Assembly (NCBI GenBank): GCA_027946555.1 | Contig: JAPEVC010000036.1 | Location: forward strand, 62,001-126,000 | Direction of reading: 5' to 3' | DNA: 64,000 bases | From: Gnomoniopsis sp. IMI 355080 | Taxonomy: Eukaryota > Ascomycota > Sordariomycetes > Diaporthales > Gnomoniaceae | Part shown: in pieces, positions 1 through 10,593 of the stretch | Position numbering within the stretch: position 1 is the stretch's first letter | Layout of the letters: every line of letters starts with the position of its first letter | Made by a program: the position numbers and the translations under genes | Notes under the pieces: model-generated | Database searches by the model: none | Told to the model about the DNA's origin: nothing | Seen by the model: the letters and a program-made list of their open reading frames with translations, nothing else

Positions 1-211
1 GCCGGATGACGGTGAAGTCTGGCCTCCTGCCAAATAATGACTTGGCTCTATTATCCACGAGGAACGTGTGCCAAACATGTCCTGCTCCTCACGAGATTTC
101 CACACCTACTTGAGGTATTCTCGAGCTTTCTGAACAATCGTGACAGTTAAAGCCAAGTGACCGGACATTGCTGAAGTCTTCTGTAGCTTGTGGTCACGAA
201 TATGATGACGT

Positions 212-2173
212 TCAGTTGCCTCGTCTTCCTCCAGTGCTCATCAAAGTGATCTTCGGTTTTTGCTTTTTCTTCCCCTTGCCCTTGCCCTTCACGTTGGCTG
301 CAGAAGATCCTTCCGGCGCAGAGTTTTCCATTCCGAGAGCCTCCATCTGAATAGCCAGCTCTGAAGCTCCAAGGTTTTCCAAGACCTGATCATCCTTCAA
401 CCAACCATCGTCAAAATTGGGTGGAGGCTCAACAGGGCCCATGCCAGGCGACGTAGGTATCGCTGCGGTGCCCCAAACCGTCTTCTGGTTAGAAGGACTG
501 GTGGACATGTTAGCGAGCGACGAGAAACCGGGTCGAGGATTTGGAGGCGTGGTTCCGACCGCGCCCAATGGCTGAAAATCGTCCAAATTGAGGCGATCAG
601 AATCGCCCTCGGCACTGTATCTGATAGTCACATCCATGGCGCTCATGTTGGTTCTGCCAGCATTTCGTCGGTATGATGCAGCTTCGATGCGCTCTGCTTG
701 AAGCCGCTCACGCTCCTCCTGTATCTCCTTTTCCCGATTCCTCTTGCGCCGCCTCTCGATATCGGCCTTGAACGTCACAAGTATATCCTCTGAGACAATA
801 TCGGTCCAGTCGCATTCCAAGAACGAAACGAGACAACCCCGGGGTAAATGGCCGAGATATTTGGCTCGCTTACGCATCGCATCGTCGACTGTGTTACCCG
901 TGGAAATGTGCTCGACTCTTGGTAGTAAAGTTGACGGGAACTGCGAAAAGGCGCCATATTTCGTTTTCAAAATCCGGATGTCCAATGGCGATAGGTACAA
1001 ATGTGGCGGTGAGGTGTAGAAGTAAAAATCATGCTCCGGTTGGCGAGGCTTGCTTGAACCGGCTCCTTTTGATATCTGGGCCGAAGCGACCTCGACCTCG
1101 CCCAAAGACTGGATTTTCTCCTTGGATGTTTCAATGGCCCGTATGGCTTTCTGCGTCCATTCGCCGTCTTCATTAAACAAAAGCTCGTCCTCCTTCTCCT
1201 GCTTTGTAAGATCCTCAATCTCACGATCATGCTCTCCACGCATATAGTCCGTGGTCCCGCGCATGATCCTCGCATAGTCCAGTACATTGGCTGCAAAGTG
1301 CCAGGGTATCTCATCTCCCGAGTTGAGAACCTCAGCTCCACCTTCCCTAGGTAAAGCCAGGGTGGACTTGTCGTATCTCATCATGAGTCGTAATACGACG
1401 TCGTCTCCGGGCCGTGGTAGTGGGCTCTCCTGACCAGCATAAAATCGCACCGGACGCGTGTCTGGCGTGTAAATAGTGTCATCGCAAATCGGACACTTCC
1501 TCCAACGTTGTTTCTTTTCAGCCGCGCTCGGCTCATCGCTGATGCTTGTTTGCATATATCGGAGTAGACACGGAAGGCAGAAGATGTGACCGCATTTCGC
1601 CATCCTGGGTGCGACAGGTTCCGAGAGGCAAATCGGACATGATGCCGCCTGAGATTCAGCAGAAGCAAGAACCTGGAGCACATCTGCCCAGTCAAGATGC
1701 TCGTCGGCATCAGCAGCCTGTTTTGAATAATCGCCTCTGGGAGAGACGATGAAACGATAGTTTGCGTGAACATAACGAGTCTTATCGGCGGCGTGGTAGC
1801 CAGAGCCGGGCCCCCAAGTCGGATTTCGACGGTAATTCCGGTTGTACGAGTAATTTTGGAGTTGCGGGCGAGATGAGTAATTGAGAAGGTGGGTGATGGA
1901 TGTCTGGCCGCGTCGGCTGGATGGGTTGTGTATGGCCCTCAACTCGTCCATCTCGTCCTCGTCGTCTTTGTACGAAGGTCTCTTCTGATTTCGGTGTTGC
2001 TTTCTCTGACCCTGACCCTTTCTCGGCACTGGAACAGAAGACGACGCACTGCCTTGCGCTGGTCGTCGATTCGAGTCGAAAGACAATGACAAGTTCGGCG
2101 TGAAAGGGGCGCTGTAAGACGAAGACGGTTGAGTCGACGATGACTTTCCGCCGATTCCAGATGGAGTCGACAT
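212..2173 (-). CDS. MAG2: RING-finger E3 ligase, Mag2/RNF10 type
   Basis: Single-exon gene of 653 residues; the ATG at 2173 is the first in frame. A low-complexity Ser/Gln-rich and basic N-terminus (residues 1-70) precedes a C3HC4 RING at about 179-230: CPIC, then CGHIFC-x2-C, then a second CPIC after a charged loop. Conserved-looking sequence follows the RING, then a coiled, Arg/Glu-rich stretch, and a Lys/Gly-rich tail (KGKGKGKKK). This arrangement matches the Mag2 (yeast)/RNF10 (animal) family. Those are cytosolic ubiquitin ligases that modify small-subunit ribosomal proteins such as uS3 during quality control of stalled or defective 40S subunits. Assignment to that family is inference from overall architecture; the RING itself is directly visible. 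The neighbouring genes give no functional clue. Confidence 0.8.
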   Translation of the reverse strand: MSTPSGIGGKSSSTQPSSSYSAPFTPNLSLSFDSNRRPAQGSASSSVPVPRKGQGQRKQHRNQKRPSYKDDEDEMDELRAIHNPSSRRGQTSITHLLNYSSRPQLQNYSYNRNYRRNPTWGPGSGYHAADKTRYVHANYRFIVSPRGDYSKQAADADEHLDWADVLQVLASAESQAASCPICLSEPVAPRMAKCGHIFCLPCLLRYMQTSISDEPSAAEKKQRWRKCPICDDTIYTPDTRPVRFYAGQESPLPRPGDDVVLRLMMRYDKSTLALPREGGAEVLNSGDEIPWHFAANVLDYARIMRGTTDYMRGEHDREIEDLTKQEKEDELLFNEDGEWTQKAIRAIETSKEKIQSLGEVEVASAQISKGAGSSKPRQPEHDFYFYTSPPHLYLSPLDIRILKTKYGAFSQFPSTLLPRVEHISTGNTVDDAMRKRAKYLGHLPRGCLVSFLECDWTDIVSEDILVTFKADIERRRKRNREKEIQEERERLQAERIEAASYRRNAGRTNMSAMDVTIRYSAEGDSDRLNLDDFQPLGAVGTTPPNPRPGFSSLANMSTSPSNQKTVWGTAAIPTSPGMGPVEPPPNFDDGWLKDDQVLENLGASELAIQMEALGMENSAPEGSSAANVKGKGKGKKKQKPKITLMSTGGRRGN

Positions 2174-3436
2174 ATTCTATGAAATGTCTGAAGATTGGCA
2201 AGCTGATCAGAAAAACACCTCCCCAAGTATTTGGAGCAGAATGCGGAAGGACTCACGGAAGCTTTCCAATTCTAGAGGGAAAGCCCCGAAGCGAGGCGCT
2301 TTGCAGAGATAACCAGATCCAGCAACAGCCTTGGTAAGCCTGTGAACAACTAGAAGGGACCGGTCCAGGGAACGAATTCCGAATCCGCCAGAAAGACGAA
2401 CTCAAAGAAAGTATGTGTTTTCAAAGGAGAGTGATCAAAGGTTTCCTAGAAGCATCCCAATTAATCCGTACAGCTGTGTCGGTATGACGCGTAGGGTGAG
2501 GACGGTGCAAGGGGATACAATTGGTATGAAGCATCAACTAGAGAGAATTGGACGTCGATAAATCATCATCTAACAATACCAGGTTGTGAGTATAGGAAAG
2601 AGGATGGTCTACAAGTAAAGTAGACCTAGATGTCCCACGGAAGACCGTGGCGTGGTGGGAGGGAAGGAAGGCAGAGGTGGTCGGGTGAAGCGCGGCGGGG
2701 CAAAGTCAACGCCGATGACATGAACTCCAAACAGCTTAGTCATCCATGGCTCATACTATAGCTTACATAGATACCTAAAGTACCTGTTCAAGTCGAAGTG
2801 TCTCTTCCGATGATTCCGCCATGCCTAGGTTGGTATGCTTCCTGCTTCTAGCTTTCTGTACAGACTCTCTTGTCGTCCTTTGTGCCGGCTAAGATGAGCG
2901 TCGAAGCTGAGAACGTGGGTCTTGTGCTATTTTCCAGGGAGGTAGGTCGCTCCCTCAGGCGGTCTCGAGGGACATGACCCCACCTCGACGTTGAGCAGTG
3001 CTATCTTGGGCGACTCGACTTTGTCCAATCTGTGTCATGGCCCCGAGCACATGGCGGTCTGTACGGTCTCGACTTGAGGATCTTGTGAAAACATCACCGC
3101 ATTGACCTCTGCGGTCGAGTCTGCAAATATCGTTCAACGGACCTTGAAGCCGGTCAGGATCAAACTGACATTCAGCCTTCATCCTACGAATACATGCTAT
3201 TCCCTGGCTACTTAGGTACTCAGTCTAGCCACACCCTCGGCTACCGGCACGGCCACGCGCAGCACCCTATCTCACGCGCAGCTCCGCGTTGGGGCCACAC
3301 TTGTTGCAATCACCAACTCGCTACTTTCTTGTTATCGGCCCTGATCCAGCCTTGTCTCTCAACTGTCGTTGCACCAAAAGCTTGGCATCAAAACTTTCTC
3401 AGCCTTGTCCCTTCCAAGTCACTCCAGCCTCCTACC
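2174..3436. other. Divergent intergenic region
   Basis: Gene-free stretch between two divergently transcribed genes (starts at 2173 minus and 3437 plus). It should contain both promoters and 5' leaders. It has several TACCT/AGGTA-type tetramer clusters (for example around 2770 and 3210). I see no convincing coding frame or RNA gene. Confidence 0.6.
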
Positions 3437-4109
3437 ATGAACGAGCACAACGACGAACAGCAACCCCTTATACCGGGCGAAGACGAGACGAGCCAAGAGG
3501 AGCGCCCTCTGGTCAGCGATTATCATCGAAGCCAACAAAGATGTCAGGCTCTGCTCGTCTCCAAGCAGAAGCACTATTTCATTCTGGCTCTAGTTGCCTT
3601 GGATGTCGCTTGCTTGCTCACCGACATTTTGATTGCCTTGATCGATTGCGACAAAAGAATTAAGAATGATGCATGGGTTCCAGAGGTTCGAGAAGCACTG
3701 GAACGTGCCGGCCTCGTGTTTTCTTGCCTCTTCCTGACCGAGCTAATCCTCTGCCTGTGGGCTTTTGGCTTCAAGTGAGCACTATTCCTATCACGTGTCT
3801 ACCGCAATCCACTTACACTCTCTCAGATACCTCAACTCCTGGTTCCATATCTTTGATGCCTTGGTGATCATAGTCAGCTTCCTTGTCGATGTTCTGACGC
3901 GGGGCGTTGTCGAAGAAGTGGCATCACTCGTCGTCATCCTTCGTCTCTGGCGGTTTGTCAAGATCATTGAGGAGATGAGTGTGGGTGCAAGTGAGCAGAT
4001 GGAGGACCTCGAGATGAGGATCGAGCAGCTAGAGAAGGAGAACTCCGATTTGAAATCCGAACTGAAGAAGTCCAATTCCACGGATGGCGAGGAGACTGAA
4101 AGGTCCTAA
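3437..4109 (+). CDS. Voltage-gated proton channel (Hv1 family)
   Basis: Two exons, 3437-3774 and 3827-4109 (52-nt GT-AG intron), giving 206 residues. The start ATG at 3437 sits in a good context (CTACCATGA). The protein is a stand-alone four-helix voltage sensor with no pore domain, the hallmark of Hv1. S1 is about residues 48-70 and carries Asp56 where the Hv1 selectivity aspartate lies. S2 is about 91-112 with Glu102. S3 is about 117-137 with Asp123. S4 is about 143-161 and reads RLWRFVK, placing Arg152, Arg155 and Lys158 every third residue around the Hv1-typical Trp154. A heptad-rich coiled coil (about 166-195) follows, as in Hv1 dimers. The third gating charge is Lys rather than Arg. The expected role is voltage- and pH-dependent proton efflux at the plasma membrane. 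Confidence 0.9.
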
Positions 4110-4389
4110 GATAGGCTTCATGGCATGTGCTTGGTATACAGAAGCCCCTGAGAGTCAATGAGCAACGTCCCTGAGGAGTGTTGGAGGGTGTTTCTTACCT
4201 ACTATAATGTGAGTATATCACCGGTCAAGTCACGACTGCCACTTCGTGACTGTTTGCCCTCGAAATTAATAAATGAAGGCACAGCTCCAGTTCACGCTTG
4301 TGTTGCACCTTCCTCACTTCGAAGTTAGTAGATGGCCTTGTGTATCTCAATTCCCAACTTCCGTCTCATGATCTTTTATTTTACTCTTC
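4110..4389. other. Intergenic spacer
   Basis: Short gene-free spacer holding the 3' end of the proton-channel gene and the promoter of the next gene. No coding frame is seen. Confidence 0.6.
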
Positions 4390-4465
4390 AACACAAATAA
4401 ACCATCACCACAACACCAACAAACAATAACAGCAACATCAACATTGAACAGCAACAGCAGACAAA
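4390..4465 (+). promoter_or_regulatory. CAA-rich 5' leader
   Basis: About 75 nt dominated by CAA/ACA repeats and almost free of G run directly into an AAAATG start. This unstructured leader is typical of well-translated fungal mRNAs. It is good evidence that the ATG at 4466 is the intended start, although the next codon is a stop. Confidence 0.5.
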
Positions 4466-5095
4466 ATGTAGGCCATCTTCATCTCTGTCGCCGCTGTGGC
4501 TCCCATCATGGTCCTCGCTCAGACTCCCACCACGGACGTCGTGACCATTGCCACCGCGAATGGTACCATGACCGCTAGTGTCATCACAAACATCATCTCC
4601 AGCACCACCATCAGTGCCACCTATCACAACCCAACGTGTGAGGCCGACTATATTGTTGATCACTGCTTGTCACTCACCACGATCAACCAAGAAGATTGTG
4701 CCACCGGCGACTTCGCGTGCCAGTGCACCAGCTACCAGGCCATCGACACGTGAGTCGGAGGTCCCCTTTTGTTCCCTCCATCTTCTCCATGCCTCCTTAA
4801 CTGACAAACCACCAATAGCTGTTTTGATAATTGTCCCGGAGATCCCCGCCAGCACGTTTATGCCGGCATGATTGCCCAGTACTGCGCTCTGGCTGGCCTG
4901 CCGACCACCAACATCGGCTTGGCTCCTTCAACCACGGCCAGTACCACCACCGGCCGCCCTAGAGCCGGGACCAAGACAACATCAACGTCAGGCGAATCCA
5001 CGGCTTCGCCGACTGCCAATACCGGTGCCAACCTCGCCAAAGGTGCCGGCGCCGTGATGGCTGCCGTGGCTGGGTTTGCGGCTGCAGTGCTGTGA
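4466..5095 (+). pseudogene. Secreted cysteine-rich GPI-type protein, stop at codon 2
   Basis: Exons 4466-4749 and 4819-5095 (69-nt intron) give a 186-codon frame. Codon 1 is ATG and codon 2 is TAG (4469-4471). After the stop the frame encodes a clear signal-peptide core (AIFISVAAVAPIMVLA, cleavage likely before QT). A compact cysteine-rich domain follows, with a CQC pair before the intron and CFDNC after it, then a Ser/Thr-rich stalk. It ends in a small-residue hydrophobic tail (AVMAAVAGFAAAVL) that fits a GPI-anchor signal. The pattern matches common fungal Ser/Thr-rich wall proteins, which I know only as a structural class. The only downstream in-frame ATG near the 5' end (4508) would lose the signal core. 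So this is a nonsense allele, a sequencing error, or a start-stop regulatory element. Everything downstream looks intact and under coding constraint. Confidence 0.6.
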
Positions 5096-5807
5096 GTGTG
5101 AGAAGACATGCATTGGTAAACATAGGCATTAAGAAATGAGGTCACTGGCATGATTTCTTGGTTGCGAGCATCGAGTTACCTAGGTACGTGGGTCACGAAC
5201 TGGGAAATGGGCAGAAACCGAGCCGTCTATTGTATATACCGTACACCAAAGAAGCAAGTTGTTGCTAGTGCTGAATATTACCTGTCATTGATACAACCCA
5301 AAAGTCAATATGAACCTTAGAAATCCAGTGTGCAGGGCAACGAAAGCTGACAAAAATCGTAGCCTCAGCAATATCATAGTCAAGTGACGAGTCGACAGGG
5401 CACCCAGGAATGAAGCACAATAGTAATCAAAATTCCAGACCATGATCGATAATGATGATATATTATTTGTGTTCCAGGGCCGAGGTCGGTGATATAATAC
5501 AACGTTGGGCCATATGTCAGCCTCATGGCCCAGCCACTTATTAGTGATCAGCGAGTTTCAGCATGAACTTTATTGCACGCGGCGTCACGCGCTGCCTTGT
5601 GATTGTCCACTTACTGGATGACACAACTTTTAGAATCTATTTGGTATGTACCAGTTGTGAACCCATGGGCGCAGTGCCCTGTGGCATCCTCTGCTTTTAA
5701 ACGTTACTTTCTCTCAATGATCAGTATACGAACAGCCACCGAAGGCTGGGCATAATACATTTGTTACCTCTCAAAAGTCGAGTCAGCCCTCTGATCGTTT
5801 CTTTTTT
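5096..5807. other. Intergenic region
   Basis: No coding frame seen. It contains one copy of the recurring palindrome (ACCTAGGTAC-like, 5178-5187) and AT-rich sequence around 5440-5480. Confidence 0.6.
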
Positions 5808-6647
5808 ATGAGCATGGCTACTGAATTGGATAAGCAGCTTGCTGAGACACACTTTGACGTTAACACTGGACAACAATGGAATATCAATTACAATGGTCTC
5901 AGCAACGAGCTCATCTCGGCCGATCTCGTTCCAGAGAGTCATCATAGGCATGTTTTCGCAGCCACTACAATGATAAACGGCAAAGGAAGGTGCACGGCTT
6001 GGCTGATCAAGCCCGAACTCGTTGATCTGGATGACTACGATCAATTCGAACTCAGCCCAGGAGACGCAAGAGAACTTATGCGTGAGGTTTTCGACTGGCC
6101 TCGGAGTGGTGTGGATGCAACCAATAAGGGAGTGAAATTCTTGCAGCAATTCGACATGGACTACGATTACCTAGAGGAAGAGCTGTATGATATCAGGGAC
6201 CACGCATGGATCGTCCTCTTTCGCAGCGTGCACGTCGATGAGAATTATCAACGCCAGGGTGTAGGCACAGCCCTGGTGCGAACCTTGGTTCAACAAATGT
6301 CCAAGCTTGCTCAGCTGGAGGAGAGGCCGGTATTGGCATTTGCAAAGCTGGAAAAGTCGGCATTACAGCCGGAGGAGATACGGAGCAGTCCCGCTGATTC
6401 CTCTCTGGAGGAAAGTCATGATCTGGAAAGACCTAAGAGAAATTCCCGAAAGGCCAAGATCCAAGCTTTGTTCTGGCAGAGTCTTGCCTTTGAGAGGCTC
6501 AATGATGGACACTTGTTTGCAAAGGACATGGACTGGTTGGTCTGGAGCCCGAAGGCACGGAATGCTGCTTTGCTTTTTGAGAGAGCTGCGGCTTTTCCAA
6601 TCGATTTTGATGCATTGATTGAAGATCACCTAGCCGACTACGAATGA
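5808..6647 (+). CDS. GNAT-family N-acetyltransferase
   Basis: Single-exon gene of 279 residues. There are two in-frame ATGs three codons apart (5808 and 5814), and either could start the protein. The core acetyl-CoA motif is visible at about residues 145-160: VHVDENYQRQGVGTALV, with the Q/R-x-x-G-x-G pyrophosphate loop (QRQGVGT). A strand before it (WIVLFRSV) and a final segment with FWQSLAFERLND-type sequence complete a GNAT-like fold. A charged low-complexity insert (about 190-220) separates the halves. The substrate cannot be told from sequence: small molecule, peptide or protein N-terminus are all possible. No signal peptide or membrane segment is seen, so it is probably cytosolic or nuclear. 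Confidence 0.75.
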   Translation: MSMATELDKQLAETHFDVNTGQQWNINYNGLSNELISADLVPESHHRHVFAATTMINGKGRCTAWLIKPELVDLDDYDQFELSPGDARELMREVFDWPRSGVDATNKGVKFLQQFDMDYDYLEEELYDIRDHAWIVLFRSVHVDENYQRQGVGTALVRTLVQQMSKLAQLEERPVLAFAKLEKSALQPEEIRSSPADSSLEESHDLERPKRNSRKAKIQALFWQSLAFERLNDGHLFAKDMDWLVWSPKARNAALLFERAAAFPIDFDALIEDHLADYE

Positions 6648-8682
6648 GATAACAAACAACCTCGTGCAGCACACATGAGCTTGAATCAATATTTCGGTGT
6701 CTTGAGTCTTATTACTCGCGTGGAATATCTCATTTTTCCTTAAGTCCCTCTAATGAGAGGATATTTCAGCAACAGCCACAAGACCGAAAGCAGGATTTGA
6801 AAAGACTCATCTAGTATCCTCGGCAGCATTGCGTTAAAGATGGGGAGAATAACTGTCCAAAGCCTGTGGGCGCGCTTTCCGGACTATTGCTCAGCGTTCA
6901 CCAGCTGGACCCAGCCCGAGTTGTCATTCGTGTACACACGCTCGTAGAGCGAAGATTCATCTTGGTGCAGCTAATGGTTGATCATTGTCCCGTAATTCAT
7001 GGCCATGCCCGCGCTGATATGAACAATTCCTGAAAGGATGGTTTTGGCAGAAATACCTAGAAGACTGTTCTTCTATTAGTAGCCAGTATTTTCTAAAAGA
7101 AACACCAGCCGGATATGCATGCTCTGTGGACGAGCAAGGTGGTCATTGCGGACAGGATACCTAAGTACCTACCGCATCGCGAATATTCAGGGAATCTTCA
7201 GAACCTTGGCATTCAGCAGCTGCAGCTAGAAGCAGTGTTCGCGAAGTACGAGAAAGACCTATCCCTTTACCTACAACACCACCGTGCAGCATTCGGCGAG
7301 AGCGTTCGGGAAGGGGGGGGGGTGTAGAAACATTAATGAACTCCCGAGGCCGTTCGTTGCGTTGTTTGCATTGTCTTAAAAGTCATAGCACGATTGGCAT
7401 TCTGGTCACGAGTCCGCCACTGGAGGGCAGAATAGAATTATTCCAACTTCAGTGGAGCTAGGTCAACATGCACATTGGTTCAAGGAATGAAGGTAACCCA
7501 TGCCACAGGATGATGAATTGAAAATAGCATCAGCATCTTCTATCATGGTGTCCGGTCCGAAGGAGTCACGGTAACGCCGAGTACTGAACTGGAACTCATA
7601 GACCCTGAGGCGACGACAGCAGCAGCTAGAGGCTGAAAAGTGAATCACCTAATGGCACCCTAAGGGTGACCAGCTGTGGCCGATTGACCAACATTTTATA
7701 ATGTCTCTGCCCTGCTACTGCATGTGGCCAAATACGGCATTATCATCGACCCTGCACTACTTACGATCAGGAGCGATAAGGCTCACACGTCGGACGATTT
7801 CGTTATAAAAGACTTCGGATCTTGTAGGCCGCAGGGTACGAGAATGTGGATACTGGCTGATGTCTACTCGGGTGTTTTGCACATCTGTCAGTCTCGTAAT
7901 AAGCGAGGTCTTTGGCCCTACTGCCAGGTTTGGTATAAGAGTAATGTGTGATGCTTGGGAACAGTGAGATGTTGGGCTAGAATTTTGCATCGTACCAGTT
8001 TCATGCCTATTTTCATCCGACACGCCCACTTACTACTAGCTGCTTCCCTTTAACAAATCGGTAGCACGTTGAAGATGGAACAATTGTGGAGTAAAAGCAG
8101 AGGTAAACTTCATTTTGGTATCATCTTCGTCTCGTCGTCTGTACAGTTGAATATGTACAGGTAATCGGTATGCTACATGTAATACACGCTCTCCTTTGCC
8201 CAGGTCTATTTCTATTCTCTTTCAAAGTTCTTCCAGACCCTTCTGTTTCAGGGTGACCCGCTGGGTTTTTCTCTGAGTGATTTTCGCCGTCCCATGCCAT
8301 GCATTGCATTAGGCAGTCTGATGGTGTACACTGAGGTAGATCGGGTATCCACAAATGAGGAAAGTATTTGTCGTAGTCGTTATGAAAGCAACGCCCCCGG
8401 CGACGTGGCCGGGGAGAGTAACATTCAGACAGTGTTTCCTTGAAAAACACTTGCTGAAAATATTAAAAAATTCGTATAGTCGTACAAGGCTATCAGGACG
8501 ACGTTGTGATAGGTGATAGCCAACGAATCGCCGGCATCGTGTTCCGTGACGCATATTGAGACTGTAAAACCAGAGTTCCAAGCGACAACTCAGCCCTGAA
8601 ATCCTTCACAGCGCACTCATACGGACGCATACTTATTAGGAGATGATGACGACAAACATGGCACATCGAGCCTTGGTCAAAT
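6648..8682. other. 2 kb gene-free region
   Basis: Only short, uncharacteristic open frames on either strand, none with recognisable domains. It contains a G10 homopolymer at 7313-7322 and TACC/GGTA clusters near 7160. The right part should include the 3' untranslated end of the gene on the minus strand. I see nothing else. Confidence 0.5.
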
Positions 8683-10593
8683 TTAGATATTGGCCTTGCG
8701 TCGCACCCCTGGGCTAGGTTTTCCAGGCACAGGAGTGACGAAGGTGACATGCTTGCTGTCGTCCTTCTTTTGAGTACCACTACTCGTGCCAGTAGCATGC
8801 TGCACTAGGTGATCTTCGTGGAACTCGGGGTTTACTTCGGTAATGTCCTCCTCCAAAGCGTCTGCCTCGGAAACGTCACTTGAAGAAGCATCATCATCTG
8901 AGTCATCACCGCCGTCGTCGCTAGTAAGTGACGGCGCGCTGTTGCTGATCGCAGTGCTTGGGCTGTGTTCGTCCATGACGTTGAGGTCGCCGACGGCGGG
9001 ACCGTCTTCCTCGTTGGGGGAACCTGCCATGACAGACATTCTCGACGCAGTAGGGTCGAGGGAGAGGTGGGACGATCGACCCTTCATAGTGCTTTGGTGC
9101 TGTTCGGGGACAGCAACCGGCGAAGGAACAGCCCGTGCAGGACCCAGCGTGGCGGGGGCAGGAACACGGGCGCCAGCCGTAGTAGCGGTGTTCTTGGCTG
9201 TCTCGGCCTCCTGATTGTGGGCAACCTGCTGCTCGCCATCATCGTCGAATTCATCTTCACCGATGTATTCATCAAGATCCACCTTGGTTTTCGCATCCTC
9301 CACGTGGGCTAGAAGGTCACCCTTGAAGTTTCGGCCTTGCAACAAGTGGGAGAGGAAAGGAGTCGCAGACGAGCCTACGAAACTCTTCGAAGGCTTACTG
9401 TCGACGTCCGCGAAAGTAGGCTGAGACGAGACACTAGGAACGCTAGTGACTCCCGGCAGCTTGCCCTGGTGGAACAGTTTCAGCGAAGAATCAATGTTCT
9501 GGAGGATCCTCGCCAACGCATTCTGCTCAACCGTTGCGTCCATTCGTGCAAGCGGATGAACAGTGCCGGCGGTGACCTGGGCTGCGCTGACCTGGGCCGC
9601 GCTAGCCTTCTCCTCCACCACGGGTGCAACTATCTCACTGTCGTCGATGGGCTGCCCACAACGAATAGCCGCTTCCTCGTGAGACTTGAGCTCTGTCGAG
9701 TGAGAAATACGAACATGGTTGATAAAGCCCTGGGTGCTGCTGAAGTCCTCCCTTTGACAGCCAAAGCACACAAGCTTGACCATCACCCCGTCATTCCTCT
9801 TGAGTATGCATGGACCTTTGGTTTTCGGTGCCGCGGGAATGGCAGATGGTAGTTTCTGACCCGACTGACCACGCGCGATACGCTTCCCAATCGTTGCGCC
9901 CTCTGGCAAGCTGACGACGCTGTTTCTGGTTGACCGGCCTTCCACACTTCTCACCGCTTCCGACATTTGCAACCACTCAGGAATCTGACCGTCGAACTTC
10001 GGATCGGGAATGAGCCACTTGGCATAATGACGAGCGTATGGCCCATCCACTACTCCGTATGGCGGAGCCCATTGGGGACTTGGTCCACCAATCTTACTCT
10101 GCACAGCTGGCACATTTCCGTCGACAATATCCAGCATCTGCTGTGGGGTAGGACAAGTTGTCGGATATGGAATGAGATGGCACCGTCGCAACTGTTCCAA
10201 CGCAGCTTGACATTTTGCGAGCTCCTGGTTGATGAAACGCAGCTCTTGGTGCCTCAGGAGTATCTCTTTTCCAAATTGCTCATTGATAATGTCGGCTATT
10301 TGGTCAGTCTGCTCAGACGACACTTTCGCCGTGGCAGGCGAGGGAGAGAAGAATTCATGACGGGAGGAGGATGCGGAGGGGGTTTCTGGAGGAGTTGCCA
10401 CGCTATATTCCACACGTGGTCGCTTTGCGCCGGCGTCCTTTACATCCTCATTTTCTTCATCGCAGTCGGACGCTTTACGCTTGAGAGTGCGAGGGCTTGT
10501 AGCCAGAGTGAGTGCATCTTTTTGGTTCGGCATATTTTGTTGTGAATCGACAAAAGCTTCAGGCCGTGAAGCTGCTGTCCACACACGAGCCAT
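8683..10593 (-). CDS. AHC1-like C2H2 zinc-finger nuclear protein
   Basis: Continuous frame of 636 residues from the ATG at 10593 (context GACTATGG); a second candidate ATG lies at 10533. The frame stays open upstream to 10800 but without another ATG. Visible parts: a basic, nuclear-type N-terminus (TLKRKASD, AKRPRVEY), a helical segment (about 90-140), and one C2H2 finger with Cys276, Cys279, His293 and His298 (LVCFGCQ ... NHVRISH). After that come Ala/Val-rich linkers and two acidic tracts (DEYIGEDEFDDD; DDGGDDSDDDASS). The finger and its surroundings resemble fungal proteins related to Ahc1, a subunit of the yeast ADA histone-acetyltransferase complex. This is a family impression, not a proven orthology. 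A role in a chromatin-modifying complex is therefore inferred. Confidence 0.6.
   Translation of the reverse strand: MARVWTAASRPEAFVDSQQNMPNQKDALTLATSPRTLKRKASDCDEENEDVKDAGAKRPRVEYSVATPPETPSASSSRHEFFSPSPATAKVSSEQTDQIADIINEQFGKEILLRHQELRFINQELAKCQAALEQLRRCHLIPYPTTCPTPQQMLDIVDGNVPAVQSKIGGPSPQWAPPYGVVDGPYARHYAKWLIPDPKFDGQIPEWLQMSEAVRSVEGRSTRNSVVSLPEGATIGKRIARGQSGQKLPSAIPAAPKTKGPCILKRNDGVMVKLVCFGCQREDFSSTQGFINHVRISHSTELKSHEEAAIRCGQPIDDSEIVAPVVEEKASAAQVSAAQVTAGTVHPLARMDATVEQNALARILQNIDSSLKLFHQGKLPGVTSVPSVSSQPTFADVDSKPSKSFVGSSATPFLSHLLQGRNFKGDLLAHVEDAKTKVDLDEYIGEDEFDDDGEQQVAHNQEAETAKNTATTAGARVPAPATLGPARAVPSPVAVPEQHQSTMKGRSSHLSLDPTASRMSVMAGSPNEEDGPAVGDLNVMDEHSPSTAISNSAPSLTSDDGGDDSDDDASSSDVSEADALEEDITEVNPEFHEDHLVQHATGTSSGTQKKDDSKHVTFVTPVPGKPSPGVRRKANI

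Noticed and set aside
7313..7322. G10 run as a G-quadruplex
   Set aside because: A single homopolymer without separate G-tracts nearby; better described as a simple repeat.
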